Of a stretch of 35,890 bases of DNA, positions 23,078-30,128 are shown piece by piece. Numbering within the stretch: position 1 is the stretch's first letter; each line of letters opens with the position of its first letter. Made by a program: the position numbers and the translations under genes. The stretch comes from a virus, in IMG/VR virus record IMGVR_UViG_3300035670_000715, positions 1-35,890 of that record; one strand, written 5' to 3'. Below the pieces are notes generated by a model. The model was not told the DNA's origin and made no database searches. It saw nothing but the letters and a program-made list of their open reading frames with translations.

Positions 23078-25374
23078 GTATAGCAGGTGCTGTGGGCAAG
23101 GGTACTTTGAAGGGGGTTTGGGGAGCCACCAAAGTTGTTGGCTCAGGAGTCATGGGAGCAGGGAAACTTGGTGTAAGCGCTGCCAGCTCAGTTTTGGCTT
23201 CTGGTTCTGACACATACAAAAACCTAGAGCCTACTCTTTCGAAGATAGGAAATTATGATCTACTTTCTATGTTCAAAAAGAAGAAAGGGGATCCTGATGA
23301 TCCACCAGGTAGCCCACCAAGACCATCTCCAACTCCCCCTAGCCCATCGCCTCGTCCGACGCCTTGTCCTTCGCCTTGCCCTAAATTTCCACCAGAAATA
23401 GTAACATTACTGGTAAAGATAGAGAAAAACACCAAAAATACGCTAGGCATCGTAGAAGATATGGCGTTTACCATAAACGACCAAATAGCAGAAATAACAG
23501 AAAAAAGTTATAATGTGCTACAGTTGCACACAAAACTCCTAGAGAAAATCGCTGCAGGAATAGGAGGAAAGAAAGACGAGAAAGGTGGAATTGGGAAGTT
23601 GTTGCTGTTCATTGCACCAGTTTTTGCAATGATCACAAACGCATTCACCAAATTTGGAAAAATGTTCACCACTGGAGGTCTGATAGGAAAGGGGCTTTCT
23701 TGGGCGACAACCGCATTCGGAACATTGTTCACAGACATGAAAAAAGGAATTAAAGGAGCAATCAAGAATCTCGGGGGAGGTATTAAATCGGCGTTCACCA
23801 AAGTCAGAAATGGAATTGGTGGTGCAATGAGTTCTCTTGCAGAAAAGGTTGGTTCTTTGTTCCAAAAGGTAACTGGTAGTTTCAAAGCAGCAGCAGAAAA
23901 GGTTTCCAAGTTCTTTTCCAATATTTTTGGATTTAATGCGGACAAGGGTGCTGCCAAAGCAGCAGAAAAGGGTGCTGCCAAAGCAGCAGAAAAGGGAACT
24001 GTTAAGGCAGCAGAGAAAGCCGCTGCAAAAGGCGTTGGGAAATCTTTAATAAAGAAGATACCTCTTGTTGGTGCAATAGCTGGTCTTGGGTTTGGAGCAC
24101 AACGGGCTTGGGGTGGCGATTGGGCTGGCGCTGGGATGGAAGTGGCTTCTGGTCTGGCTGGAACAGTTCCTGGAATCGGAACAGCTGCATCTCTTGGAAT
24201 TGATGCTGGATTGATCGCTAGAGACATGAAAAAAGAAAGCGATGCTCCTGCTCCAATCACCAAACCTGGACTAGTTCCACCAACCCCAACAACAACTGTT
24301 TCGAAACCAGAAGGAGTTTCGCCAACAGAAAATGGTCAATCTTACAAAGAATTCTTCGACGATGAACTCAAAGACTTTGACGAAGATCTTCACGAAATGG
24401 GGTTGGAAGCAGACAAAGAGAATTTCGAAGACTTGACCGAAACATACAAGGACGGAAGCGATGCAACTGTGGAAAGTATCGACAAACTAAACGAAACAAC
24501 GATGAGCCTACCAGAAAAGCTTGCCGAGTTGTTGAGGTCTGGAATGGACTTCGCGAAGGGAACATACAAAAACATGACAGCCAGCCCAGAGGTTGTCAAG
24601 AAGAACGCAGATTTTGTTGAATCTTTGAAGGAAAAAGACCCGTACATGTATCAGCTTGCCATGAAAGAATCTTCTGGTGGTAAGAATCTGTTCGCGACCA
24701 CTTCTTCTGCTTCTGGCGCATTCCAATTCTTGGATTCTACTTGGCAGGACACTGTCAAGAAGATGGGCAAAGACTACACACTAGAAGACAAGCTGGATCC
24801 AGAAAAGGCATACGAGGTTGCCAAGTTCTTCGACCAACAAAACAGACAAGGTCTTCAGAAAGCAACAGGCAAGGATGTATCCGACAAAGATGCATACATG
24901 GCTCATTTCTTGGGGCAGGGTGGAGCATCTAAGTTCCTTTCCAATTATGATCCTAACAATCCGAATCAAACTGGTGTTGAACTTGCTGGAGCAGATGCAG
25001 CGGAAGCTAACAGAAGCATTTTCTACGATAAGGATGGAAAAGCCAGATCTTCAAAAGATGTATACGCAAGCCTGACAAAGTCGTTTTCTGGAGCAGAAGG
25101 AAACGCAGCAACAACCATGTTGGCTTCTAACAACACCACGAAAACAGAACAGCTTGCCAAGTCCAACACAGAAGCCAAACAAGCAGCAGCGCAAGTTGCC
25201 CCGCAAGTTGCTGTCATTTCGCCTCCTGCACAACAGAGTGCTCCAGCTTCTGGAGGATCTTCTTCCAACACCACAGTTAACAACTATAATGGTGGAACAG
25301 AAGATCCTATCATCAGACGCCTGATGGGCGAGATGGCAATGGCAAGATCTGGTTTTGGAGTAGGATTTGCTTAA
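23074..25374 (+). CDS. Tape-measure/hub protein (gp29 position) with lytic transglycosylase domain
   Basis: A 766-residue protein. Residues 1-60 are Gly/Ala/Val-rich; 70-108 are an extraordinary Pro/Ser stretch (SPPRPSPTPPSPSPRPTPC); 110-400 are helical and hydrophobic with an Ala-Lys-Glu tandem repeat; about 505-690 form an SLT-type lysozyme-fold domain. KESSGGKNLFATTSSASGAF includes the presumed catalytic Glu532, followed by the expected FQFLDSTWQ. Gene position after gp26/gp51 fits the tape measure, gp29 in T4 (590 residues). The enzyme domain would open peptidoglycan during ejection, which would make up for the lysozyme missing from gp5. The start overlaps the gp51-like stop, with AGAGAGAAG upstream. 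Confidence 0.85.
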   Translation: MSIAGAVGKGTLKGVWGATKVVGSGVMGAGKLGVSAASSVLASGSDTYKNLEPTLSKIGNYDLLSMFKKKKGDPDDPPGSPPRPSPTPPSPSPRPTPCPSPCPKFPPEIVTLLVKIEKNTKNTLGIVEDMAFTINDQIAEITEKSYNVLQLHTKLLEKIAAGIGGKKDEKGGIGKLLLFIAPVFAMITNAFTKFGKMFTTGGLIGKGLSWATTAFGTLFTDMKKGIKGAIKNLGGGIKSAFTKVRNGIGGAMSSLAEKVGSLFQKVTGSFKAAAEKVSKFFSNIFGFNADKGAAKAAEKGAAKAAEKGTVKAAEKAAAKGVGKSLIKKIPLVGAIAGLGFGAQRAWGGDWAGAGMEVASGLAGTVPGIGTAASLGIDAGLIARDMKKESDAPAPITKPGLVPPTPTTTVSKPEGVSPTENGQSYKEFFDDELKDFDEDLHEMGLEADKENFEDLTETYKDGSDATVESIDKLNETTMSLPEKLAELLRSGMDFAKGTYKNMTASPEVVKKNADFVESLKEKDPYMYQLAMKESSGGKNLFATTSSASGAFQFLDSTWQDTVKKMGKDYTLEDKLDPEKAYEVAKFFDQQNRQGLQKATGKDVSDKDAYMAHFLGQGGASKFLSNYDPNNPNQTGVELAGADAAEANRSIFYDKDGKARSSKDVYASLTKSFSGAEGNAATTMLASNNTTKTEQLAKSNTEAKQAAAQVAPQVAVISPPAQQSAPASGGSSSNTTVNNYNGGTEDPIIRRLMGEMAMARSGFGVGFA
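23944..24015 (+). repeat. 24-base tandem repeat in the tape-measure gene
   Basis: Two identical 24-base units (23944-23967 and 23968-23991) are followed by a degenerate third (23992-24015). Each encodes KGAAKAAE or a variant. The repeat lies in the helical part, where gain or loss of units would change protein length by eight residues. Confidence 0.85.
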
Positions 25375-25562
25375 CGATTAGCAACAACCATCTTCTTGAT
25401 TTCCTCACGGACAGCGTTAATAGCGTTGTCCCAGGATTTATCATTTCCAGACCACTTCATCGTTCCCAGTTCATTGAATAGATCCTCCAGACCATATATT
25501 TTTCTAGGTGGTGGTGCTGGTTGTGTCACAACTTGTTGTTCTTTAGAAAAAATAGTTTTCAT
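25371..25562 (-). CDS. Small hypothetical protein
   Basis: A 63-residue protein of unknown function. The N-terminal third is Pro/Gln-rich (VVTQPAPPPRKIYG) and the rest is probably helical (LEDLFNELGTMKW, NAINAVREEIKKMV). AGAGG about 8 bases upstream of the ATG supports translation. It follows the seven-helix membrane protein gene by two bases and may work with it. Its stop codon overlaps the stop of the convergent tape-measure gene in the shared TTAA, so there is no room for a terminator between the two operons. Confidence 0.65.
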   Translation of the reverse strand: MKTIFSKEQQVVTQPAPPPRKIYGLEDLFNELGTMKWSGNDKSWDNAINAVREEIKKMVVANR

Positions 25563-25564
25563 TG

Positions 25565-26287
25565 TTAAGCCTCTCTCATAAATTTAGGGAATTGTAAACC
25601 GTACCAAGTATTCACGTACAAGTAGTTTCTGACTTTAGTCTTTACAACTATAGTTAATAGACCTATTGACAGCAAGCACCACACGGCAGCCGTTTCGTTG
25701 AAATCGTTTGTCAGAGCAATAGACAAGAAGAATCCAGTGAATAGATGGTACGTTGTCATCTTCCAAGAGCCATACAAGAACGGAAGAACGAACACAACCC
25801 ACATATAAGGCTGATTGATGAACGTGTATTCTATTGTCGTATTAAAGACTGGGATCTCCCAAGCTATGTGCCAGTCACCAGAGACAGAACATAGGTTCTT
25901 GCTTGTCATAAAGTGATGTTGAGTCGGCTCAGCCCAAGAGAATGGATATATGTCAATTATCATCATAATGGAAACGACAAAACAGGCAGAGTAGACCCAA
26001 GGAGCAATTCGCTTGGTTACATCCTGTGGCATGAAGTACATATAGACCATGTTCGCAAAGAACGGCTGGAACGCTATGTGTAAGTATCCTAACAGAGTCA
26101 ATAATTGATTCGTCGGATTATCACAAAGGTCTATCCAGATGTAGGTAAATCCTTGTAGAAGTTCCATCAAGGAAAACCAGAACAACGGAAGAAACAGTTC
26201 CTTTTTCTCTCCGTTTTTAGCCGCAAGCGCTGTTGTAGCAAAACCAACAGTCGCTAGAGCAAAACTCGCTTCACCACTCCAACACAT
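25565..26287 (-). CDS. Polytopic membrane protein, resembles DUF5765
   Basis: A 240-residue protein with about seven hydrophobic segments (including LFLPLFWFSLMELLQGFTYI, LLTLLGYLHIAFQPFFANMV, WVVFVLPFLYGSWK and AVWCLLSIGLLTIVV). The N-terminal MCWSGEAS, the LGYLHIAFQPFF helix and LCSVSGDWHIAW are strongly patterned. They recall a family of unknown function found in bacteria and large marine viruses that I remember as DUF5765. It should sit in the inner membrane, but no reaction can be assigned. AGGAAGG precedes the ATG. The gene lies just beyond the gp32 terminator, so it is expressed by read-through or from an unseen promoter. Confidence 0.8.
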   Translation of the reverse strand: MCWSGEASFALATVGFATTALAAKNGEKKELFLPLFWFSLMELLQGFTYIWIDLCDNPTNQLLTLLGYLHIAFQPFFANMVYMYFMPQDVTKRIAPWVYSACFVVSIMMIIDIYPFSWAEPTQHHFMTSKNLCSVSGDWHIAWEIPVFNTTIEYTFINQPYMWVVFVLPFLYGSWKMTTYHLFTGFFLSIALTNDFNETAAVWCLLSIGLLTIVVKTKVRNYLYVNTWYGLQFPKFMREA

Positions 26288-26303
26288 AATAAACCTTCCT
26301 GTA

Positions 26304-26335
26304 ATTAAAAGAAAGGGGAGTCGAAACTCCCCTAA
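26304..26335 (-). terminator. Rho-independent terminator after gp32
   Basis: On the minus strand an 8-bp stem AGGGGAGT/ACTCCCCT closes on a TTCG tetraloop and is followed by TTTCTTTTAA. It begins 21 bases after the gp32 stop. UUCG-capped terminators are typical of T4-like phages. Confidence 0.9.
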
Positions 26336-26354
26336 AGTTGCCTACAAATATGTA

Positions 26355-27326
26355 TCAGAGATTCTTGAAGAATTCCAGATCATCGTCGTCAGCAGCATCA
26401 GCTTTTGGCTTGGAAGTCGCTTTGGCAGAAGGTTTTGTATCGACCTCGAAAGGAAGATCATCTTCGGCGGGCTTCTGTTGCTTTGGCGCTGGCTTCTCTT
26501 TCTGCTTCGGGGCAGCTTTCTCCTCGCGAACTGGGTCGTCACCAGCCACAACAGGAATGCCCGAACCAACAGAGTGACCAAGAACTTCTACCAGGCGACG
26601 CTGGAGTTCTTCGTAGGTCTTGAAGTTCTTGTCAGAGACAAATTCTGCAAGAGAGTGGCACTTCGCCCAGATAGCTTCGATCTCGTCGTCATCACCAAGT
26701 TCAGACTGGTTGTGGAAGAACGACTTCTCGTAGTTGGGAACCATGTCCTCGCCAAGCTTGATGGTCTTGATCCGAATCTCGAACAGCGCACCAGTCCAAG
26801 GATCAAAAGGATTCATTGGCTCGTCGCTTTCAAACTGGGGGAACATCTTCTCTTCGAGCATCTTGTGGAACGCTGGTCCATACTTGAAGATCTTGACGGT
26901 TCCGTTCAACTCTGGGCGAATGGGATCGTCGACAATCAGAATGTTTGCATAGTACGAAGTCTTGCGCTTGTACTTGCGTGCCACTTCTTTGTCAGACTCG
27001 ACGCCAGAGTTCCAGAGAGCAGAGTTCATCTGACCGACTGGATCTTGCTTCTTGATGGTCGAAAGAGAATTCTCGATGTACCACTTTCCAGTAGCACCTT
27101 TGAATGCGTGGCTATAAACAGTCACGAAAGGAAATTCTTCGCCTTGGGGTGCAGGAAGGAATCGGATCTTTGCGTATCCAGCGCCTTTTGCTTTGTCGTA
27201 TTGAGGAGTCCAGATGCGCTCGTCGGTATACGACTTGCTTCCAGAGGATTTTGATTGGGAGTTGTCTTTGATTTTAGACAGGACGGAAGCAGATTGTTTT
27301 TTGAGTTCAGCAAGGCTCTTAGCCAT
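26355..27326 (-). CDS. 32: Single-stranded DNA-binding protein gp32
   Basis: A 323-residue protein (T4 gp32: 301). The basic N-terminus with LAELKKQSASVLSKI fits the cooperative self-binding domain. FLPAPQGEEFPFVTVYSHAF, GKWYIEN, KRKTSYYANILIVDDP and KSFFHNQSELGDDDE follow the T4 core in order. The C-terminus is acidic (ADAADDDDLEFFKNL), the part that recruits replication partners. The T4 zinc ligand His64 corresponds to His73, but all three Cys ligands are gone; the only cysteine is far away in AKCHSL. The core domain must therefore fold without that zinc. gp32 coats single-stranded DNA in replication and recombination. It lies between gp59 and a strong terminator, with its own promoter and leader hairpin. 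Confidence 0.96.
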   Translation of the reverse strand: MAKSLAELKKQSASVLSKIKDNSQSKSSGSKSYTDERIWTPQYDKAKGAGYAKIRFLPAPQGEEFPFVTVYSHAFKGATGKWYIENSLSTIKKQDPVGQMNSALWNSGVESDKEVARKYKRKTSYYANILIVDDPIRPELNGTVKIFKYGPAFHKMLEEKMFPQFESDEPMNPFDPWTGALFEIRIKTIKLGEDMVPNYEKSFFHNQSELGDDDEIEAIWAKCHSLAEFVSDKNFKTYEELQRRLVEVLGHSVGSGIPVVAGDDPVREEKAAPKQKEKPAPKQQKPAEDDLPFEVDTKPSAKATSKPKADAADDDDLEFFKNL

Positions 27327-27373
27327 AGTATTTTACCTCGATTTGCGTTTATATGCGATATATGATTTTTTGT

Positions 27374-27393
27374 GTTGTCAGTTTCCCGACAAC
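27374..27393 (-). promoter_or_regulatory. Hairpin in the gp32 leader, possible autoregulatory operator
   Basis: The gp32 leader folds GTTGTC/GACAAC around an 8-base loop, with an alternative CAGTT/AACTG pairing that overlaps it. It is followed by about 38 A/U-rich unstructured bases and then GAGGT before the ATG. In T4 a pseudoknot plus an unstructured A/U leader is where gp32 represses its own translation. The layout here is the same, but a true pseudoknot is not demonstrated. Confidence 0.5.
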
Positions 27394-27395
27394 TG

Positions 27396-27403
27396 TATTT
27401 ATA
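27396..27403 (-). promoter_or_regulatory. Late promoter -10 element (TATAAATA) for gp32
   Basis: The minus strand carries TATAAATA, an exact match to the T4 late -10 consensus, directly before the gp32 leader hairpin and about 70 bases before the ATG. T4 gene 32 also has a late promoter. Confidence 0.7.
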
Positions 27404-27406
27404 ATA

Positions 27407-27997
27407 CTACTTTTTGGTGTTAGAGTAAAGCACTTTCATCCTCTCTTTTAGTGACTGAAGATATATTGGTGTTGGTACACTCACGAACGCATCATACTTG
27501 ATAAGCCTGGAGCAGACGTTTTCGTAGACAACATTGCCATGCCTCTTCAAACAATCTTCTCGATAATCTGGTATCAATTTTGAAAGCAAAGAAACAGTTT
27601 GGGGATGTATCTTCATGCCCATTATTTCTTTGAATATATCAGCTTCTGACAATCTGCCATACTTCTCGCGCAGATACTTGACATCTTCGAAAAAATGAAC
27701 CGTCATCGCATCTCGATACTTCTTGGTCCAAAGATAATTATTCCAAGCCTGTTCGGACAAAATGTCGTTGATCCACACATCTGGATTGATGAACAGATTC
27801 GTCCAGATAAGAGGCTTGATTATTTCTTCTGGATGAGTTTCACATAGTTTGAAGTAGAAATACTTCCCGTTGTCTTCTTGAAATTTTTGAAGAGAGAATC
27901 GTTTTTGGTTAGGGAAATACTTTCGGATGTCGTATCCACGTTGGTTGTAATGCAGCTTACAGTTGTTAAAGTACTGGAAGCACTTCAGACTTTCCAT
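27407..27997 (-). CDS. 59: Helicase loader gp59
   Basis: A 196-residue protein with LHYNQRGYDIRKYF, then KYFYFKLCE and LIWTNLFINPDVWINDI. These correspond to T4 GKYDVIKYN, KYFFQKLSE and LIFISNLVANQDAWIGDI. gp59 (217 residues in T4) loads helicase gp41 onto gp32-coated forks. It sits directly upstream of gp32 as in T4. The frame is open to an ATG at 28036, but I prefer the ATG at 27997 because AAGAGA lies 7 bases upstream and because MESLKCFQYFNNCKLH matches the usual N-terminus. It overlaps the preceding small gene by about 30 bases. Confidence 0.85.
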   Translation of the reverse strand: MESLKCFQYFNNCKLHYNQRGYDIRKYFPNQKRFSLQKFQEDNGKYFYFKLCETHPEEIIKPLIWTNLFINPDVWINDILSEQAWNNYLWTKKYRDAMTVHFFEDVKYLREKYGRLSEADIFKEIMGMKIHPQTVSLLSKLIPDYREDCLKRHGNVVYENVCSRLIKYDAFVSVPTPIYLQSLKERMKVLYSNTKK

Positions 27998-28160
27998 CGG
28001 GTTGTCTCTTTTGAATAAGACGTTTGAAATAATCATGGAGTTTATCCATGAATTTTTGGTCGCTGAGGATTTCTATGGGAAGACCATTACTCACGTCATA
28101 CCCAAGATTCTTAGCTAGATGTACTGCCAACGCATTGGCTTCTTGTGGTGTTACTATCAC
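27966..28160 (-). CDS. Small hypothetical protein upstream of gp59
   Basis: A 64-residue protein of unknown function, predicted helical, with VTPQEANALAVHLAKNLGYD at the N-terminus and FMDKLHDYFKRL later. The start is a GTG two bases after the stop of the 75-residue gene, with only a weak purine-rich site upstream, so translational coupling is likely. It overlaps the gp59 start. Confidence 0.55.
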   Translation of the reverse strand: MIVTPQEANALAVHLAKNLGYDVSNGLPIEILSDQKFMDKLHDYFKRLIQKRQPDGKSEVLPVL

Positions 28161-28162
28161 TT

Positions 28163-28390
28163 CTAGTTCAATTTCTTTTTCTCTTGTTTAGGATCAGACA
28201 TCCATTCTTGGAACATGCTCTCAAGTTTCTCAACAAGAACATACGAGAGGACTGGATTAAACGAATCGTAGATCATCTCGTCCCAAGAATCTTTGGAGAT
28301 GCCTCTTCGAAAAACTCTTTTCTTGCCTGTTTCTTCTTCAAGCATGTCAATGATATAACTCTTGATTTCTACAGAAGAAACGATCATCAT
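28163..28390 (-). CDS. Small hypothetical protein
   Basis: A 75-residue protein of unknown function with a mixed-charge helical sequence (EIKSYIIDMLEEETGKK, VEKLESMFQEWM) and a Lys-rich end. Its ATG overlaps the stop of the 35-residue membrane peptide gene, part of a tight chain of small genes between the RNA ligase and gp59. Confidence 0.65.
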   Translation of the reverse strand: MMIVSSVEIKSYIIDMLEEETGKKRVFRRGISKDSWDEMIYDSFNPVLSYVLVEKLESMFQEWMSDPKQEKKKLN

Positions 28391-28494
28391 TGTTCTTCGC
28401 CTTGTTTACGCATGAACACATATGCGGAAAGAATGGCTGGAACACCAAAGCAAACAACCCAGAGCGAACCTGTTATTTTTTGAAACGTAGTCAT
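28387..28494 (-). CDS. 35-residue single-pass membrane peptide
   Basis: A short open frame starting MTTFQKITGSLW and running through the hydrophobic VVCFGVPAILSAYVF to a charged MRKQGEEQ tail. One membrane helix is predicted. It starts in an ATGA overlap with the upstream 61-residue membrane protein and ends in another ATGA overlap with the next gene. That precise packing supports it as a real gene. Confidence 0.65.
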   Translation of the reverse strand: MTTFQKITGSLWVVCFGVPAILSAYVFMRKQGEEQ

Positions 28495-28676
28495 GGCATA
28501 GTTCTCCATAGCCAAATTGCGAAACTAATTCCCATCAGAGCAAATCCAACGACTCCCACTGGAATGAATATCTTGTCATAGGTGTTATGCATCAGAGAAC
28601 TAGAGAATCCAGATCCCTTTTTGTTTATCACTATGGTAGATATAATCACAAGGACGAAGCCGATTGCTGCTATCAT
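28491..28676 (-). CDS. Small membrane protein with two helices
   Basis: A 61-residue protein with two hydrophobic segments, MIAAIGFVLVIISTIVI and FIPVGVVGFALMGISFAIWL, joined by a short polar loop. Function is unknown. It begins two bases after the RNA ligase stop and overlaps the next membrane peptide. The pair could act together on the inner membrane, for instance in lysis timing or exclusion, but nothing in the sequence decides this. Confidence 0.7.
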   Translation of the reverse strand: MIAAIGFVLVIISTIVINKKGSGFSSSLMHNTYDKIFIPVGVVGFALMGISFAIWLWRTMP

Positions 28677-28678
28677 TG

Positions 28679-29806
28679 CTATTTACCTGTTTTGATGAGC
28701 CAACGATTCGAAATTGCCTTGAACGAAAGAGAGCCTCGGTTCGCACACTTGAACACAACACCTTCTCGTTCAACGTCAGGATTCAACGCAGACTTACCTT
28801 CAGCGAGTTCAAGGCACAGTTCGACAGTGATTTGTGATGGCTCTTCGAAAGAGCAATCAAGACTAGAAAGATGTGGAACATTCTTCATTCCAAAATCGTC
28901 AACAAACTTTTCTCTGACGTCACGAACAAGATAGAACTGGTTGTCAATATCATACATATCAAACACGTACAGTTCCTGACCCGTCAGCTTGTATGGATTG
29001 CCTTGAATACCCTCGCCGATCAACTCACCCTGTAGCGCGAACGAACGACCAGTGCTAGTATGGAATGCAAGCAGAGTTTCTTCGTACTTTGATGCGACCT
29101 TCCAGAAAGAATTGTTCTCGTTGCGACGCATGATCAAATTGCGAGAACATACCTGCATCTTTCCGTCGTGTAGGATAATCGTGCAAGAAGAACCGTCTAG
29201 CTTCTCTTCGACGATAAACTTTGTTGGGGCTTTGACTCCAGCTGATGCAGTCTCAATGTCAATCTCATCGAAGTCAACGTTGCTTGAGATATAGTCTTTG
29301 ATGTCAGCGATACAATTTTGGATGCGTTCTTGATCGGTCTTTGGAACCAGATGCGTTGGAAACACACCGTCAACTTCGCCAGCGAGTTGTGCAGGTACTG
29401 GCGCTTCCCATTTCTGAATTCCTAGTTCTTCTGTGACGTCTTCGCCCTCTTGAGCGTGGCAACGGCGAGTAACAGGAATCAGATATCCACCATCCATTTT
29501 CCTTTCCATTTCAATCAACAAGCCTTGAGAGATTTGTCCTTTCAAGCGAACGGAACGCAGACGCTCTCCCTTGACGCCGTTGTATTCAGAAGGATCCTTG
29601 CCCTTTGACAGGAACGGAGCAAGTTCTGTTGGGATCCAAGAGTCAATCTCACAGTACACCGCAAGATCACCGACACGGTACTTGTCTTTAGAGTCAACAA
29701 CCCACCAACCATCAATACGATAGGCGACGATCTTGTCTGCGCCCTCGATGGATTTGACTTCAGATATACGCTTTACGGTAGCAAGTTTTCTGTTAATAGA
29801 TGCCAC
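28679..29806 (-). CDS. RNA ligase, DRB0094/Rnl5-like
   Basis: A 375-residue ATP-dependent ligase. Motif I is EEKLDGSS with nucleotidylated Lys202; motif III-like FALQGELIGEGIQGN, motif IV REGVVFK and motif V LSFKAISNRWLIK follow in order. About 190 residues lie before motif I, starting with an OB-like region (VAYRIDGWWVVDS, GDLAVYCEIDSWIPTE). That layout is the one I recall for the DRB0094 family, of which Deinococcus RNA ligase is a member, and is unlike T4 Rnl1 or Rnl2. It probably seals nicked or cleaved RNA, perhaps host-damaged tRNA. The start is a GTG at 29806 with GGAG 8 bases upstream. It overlaps the coiled-coil gene by 14 bases. Confidence 0.9.
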   Translation of the reverse strand: MASINRKLATVKRISEVKSIEGADKIVAYRIDGWWVVDSKDKYRVGDLAVYCEIDSWIPTELAPFLSKGKDPSEYNGVKGERLRSVRLKGQISQGLLIEMERKMDGGYLIPVTRRCHAQEGEDVTEELGIQKWEAPVPAQLAGEVDGVFPTHLVPKTDQERIQNCIADIKDYISSNVDFDEIDIETASAGVKAPTKFIVEEKLDGSSCTIILHDGKMQVCSRNLIMRRNENNSFWKVASKYEETLLAFHTSTGRSFALQGELIGEGIQGNPYKLTGQELYVFDMYDIDNQFYLVRDVREKFVDDFGMKNVPHLSSLDCSFEEPSQITVELCLELAEGKSALNPDVEREGVVFKCANRGSLSFKAISNRWLIKTGK

Positions 29807-30128
29807 GAATGCTTCTCCGCATATGTTCTAAAATAATCTTGAGGCGAGATATTTCTTCCGTTTTTTCCACTAAGTGTTTTCTCAGGCGCTCGCTAGATTC
29901 CAAAGACCCTTGTAGTTTGTCTGTCAGATTTATATTGATCTGTCGTTCAGCACGAAGTCGATCCCTCAACAACGCAATTTCGTGCTCTTGGCTTTTGATC
30001 TTTCCCTGCATGCCTACGATATGCATTTCAAGTTTTTCAATCTTGGTGATTCCAGAAGCAATCCTGTCAAGAGATTCACCAATTTCTTTAGACAACTTGA
30101 TGATCTTATCCGTCGTTTCCACGGTCAT
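29793..30128 (-). CDS. Small coiled-coil protein
   Basis: A 111-residue protein, almost entirely helical with heptad spacing (GKIKSQEHEIALLRDRLRAE, LRKHLVEKTEEISRLKIIL). It has no membrane segment and no recognised family. The ATG overlaps the gp33 stop, and the end overlaps the RNA ligase start, so it is translationally linked to both. A structural or adaptor role is possible; none is visible from sequence. Confidence 0.7.
   Translation of the reverse strand: MTVETTDKIIKLSKEIGESLDRIASGITKIEKLEMHIVGMQGKIKSQEHEIALLRDRLRAERQININLTDKLQGSLESSERLRKHLVEKTEEISRLKIILEHMRRSIRGIY

Noticed and set aside
23508-24263. 251-residue open frame on the minus strand inside the tape-measure gene
   Set aside because: It is a shadow of the Ala/Lys/Gly-rich coding strand, has low-complexity composition and no recognisable domain.
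26478-27254. 258-residue open frame on the plus strand opposite gp32
   Set aside because: Antisense shadow of a strongly conserved gene, with no ribosome binding site or domain.
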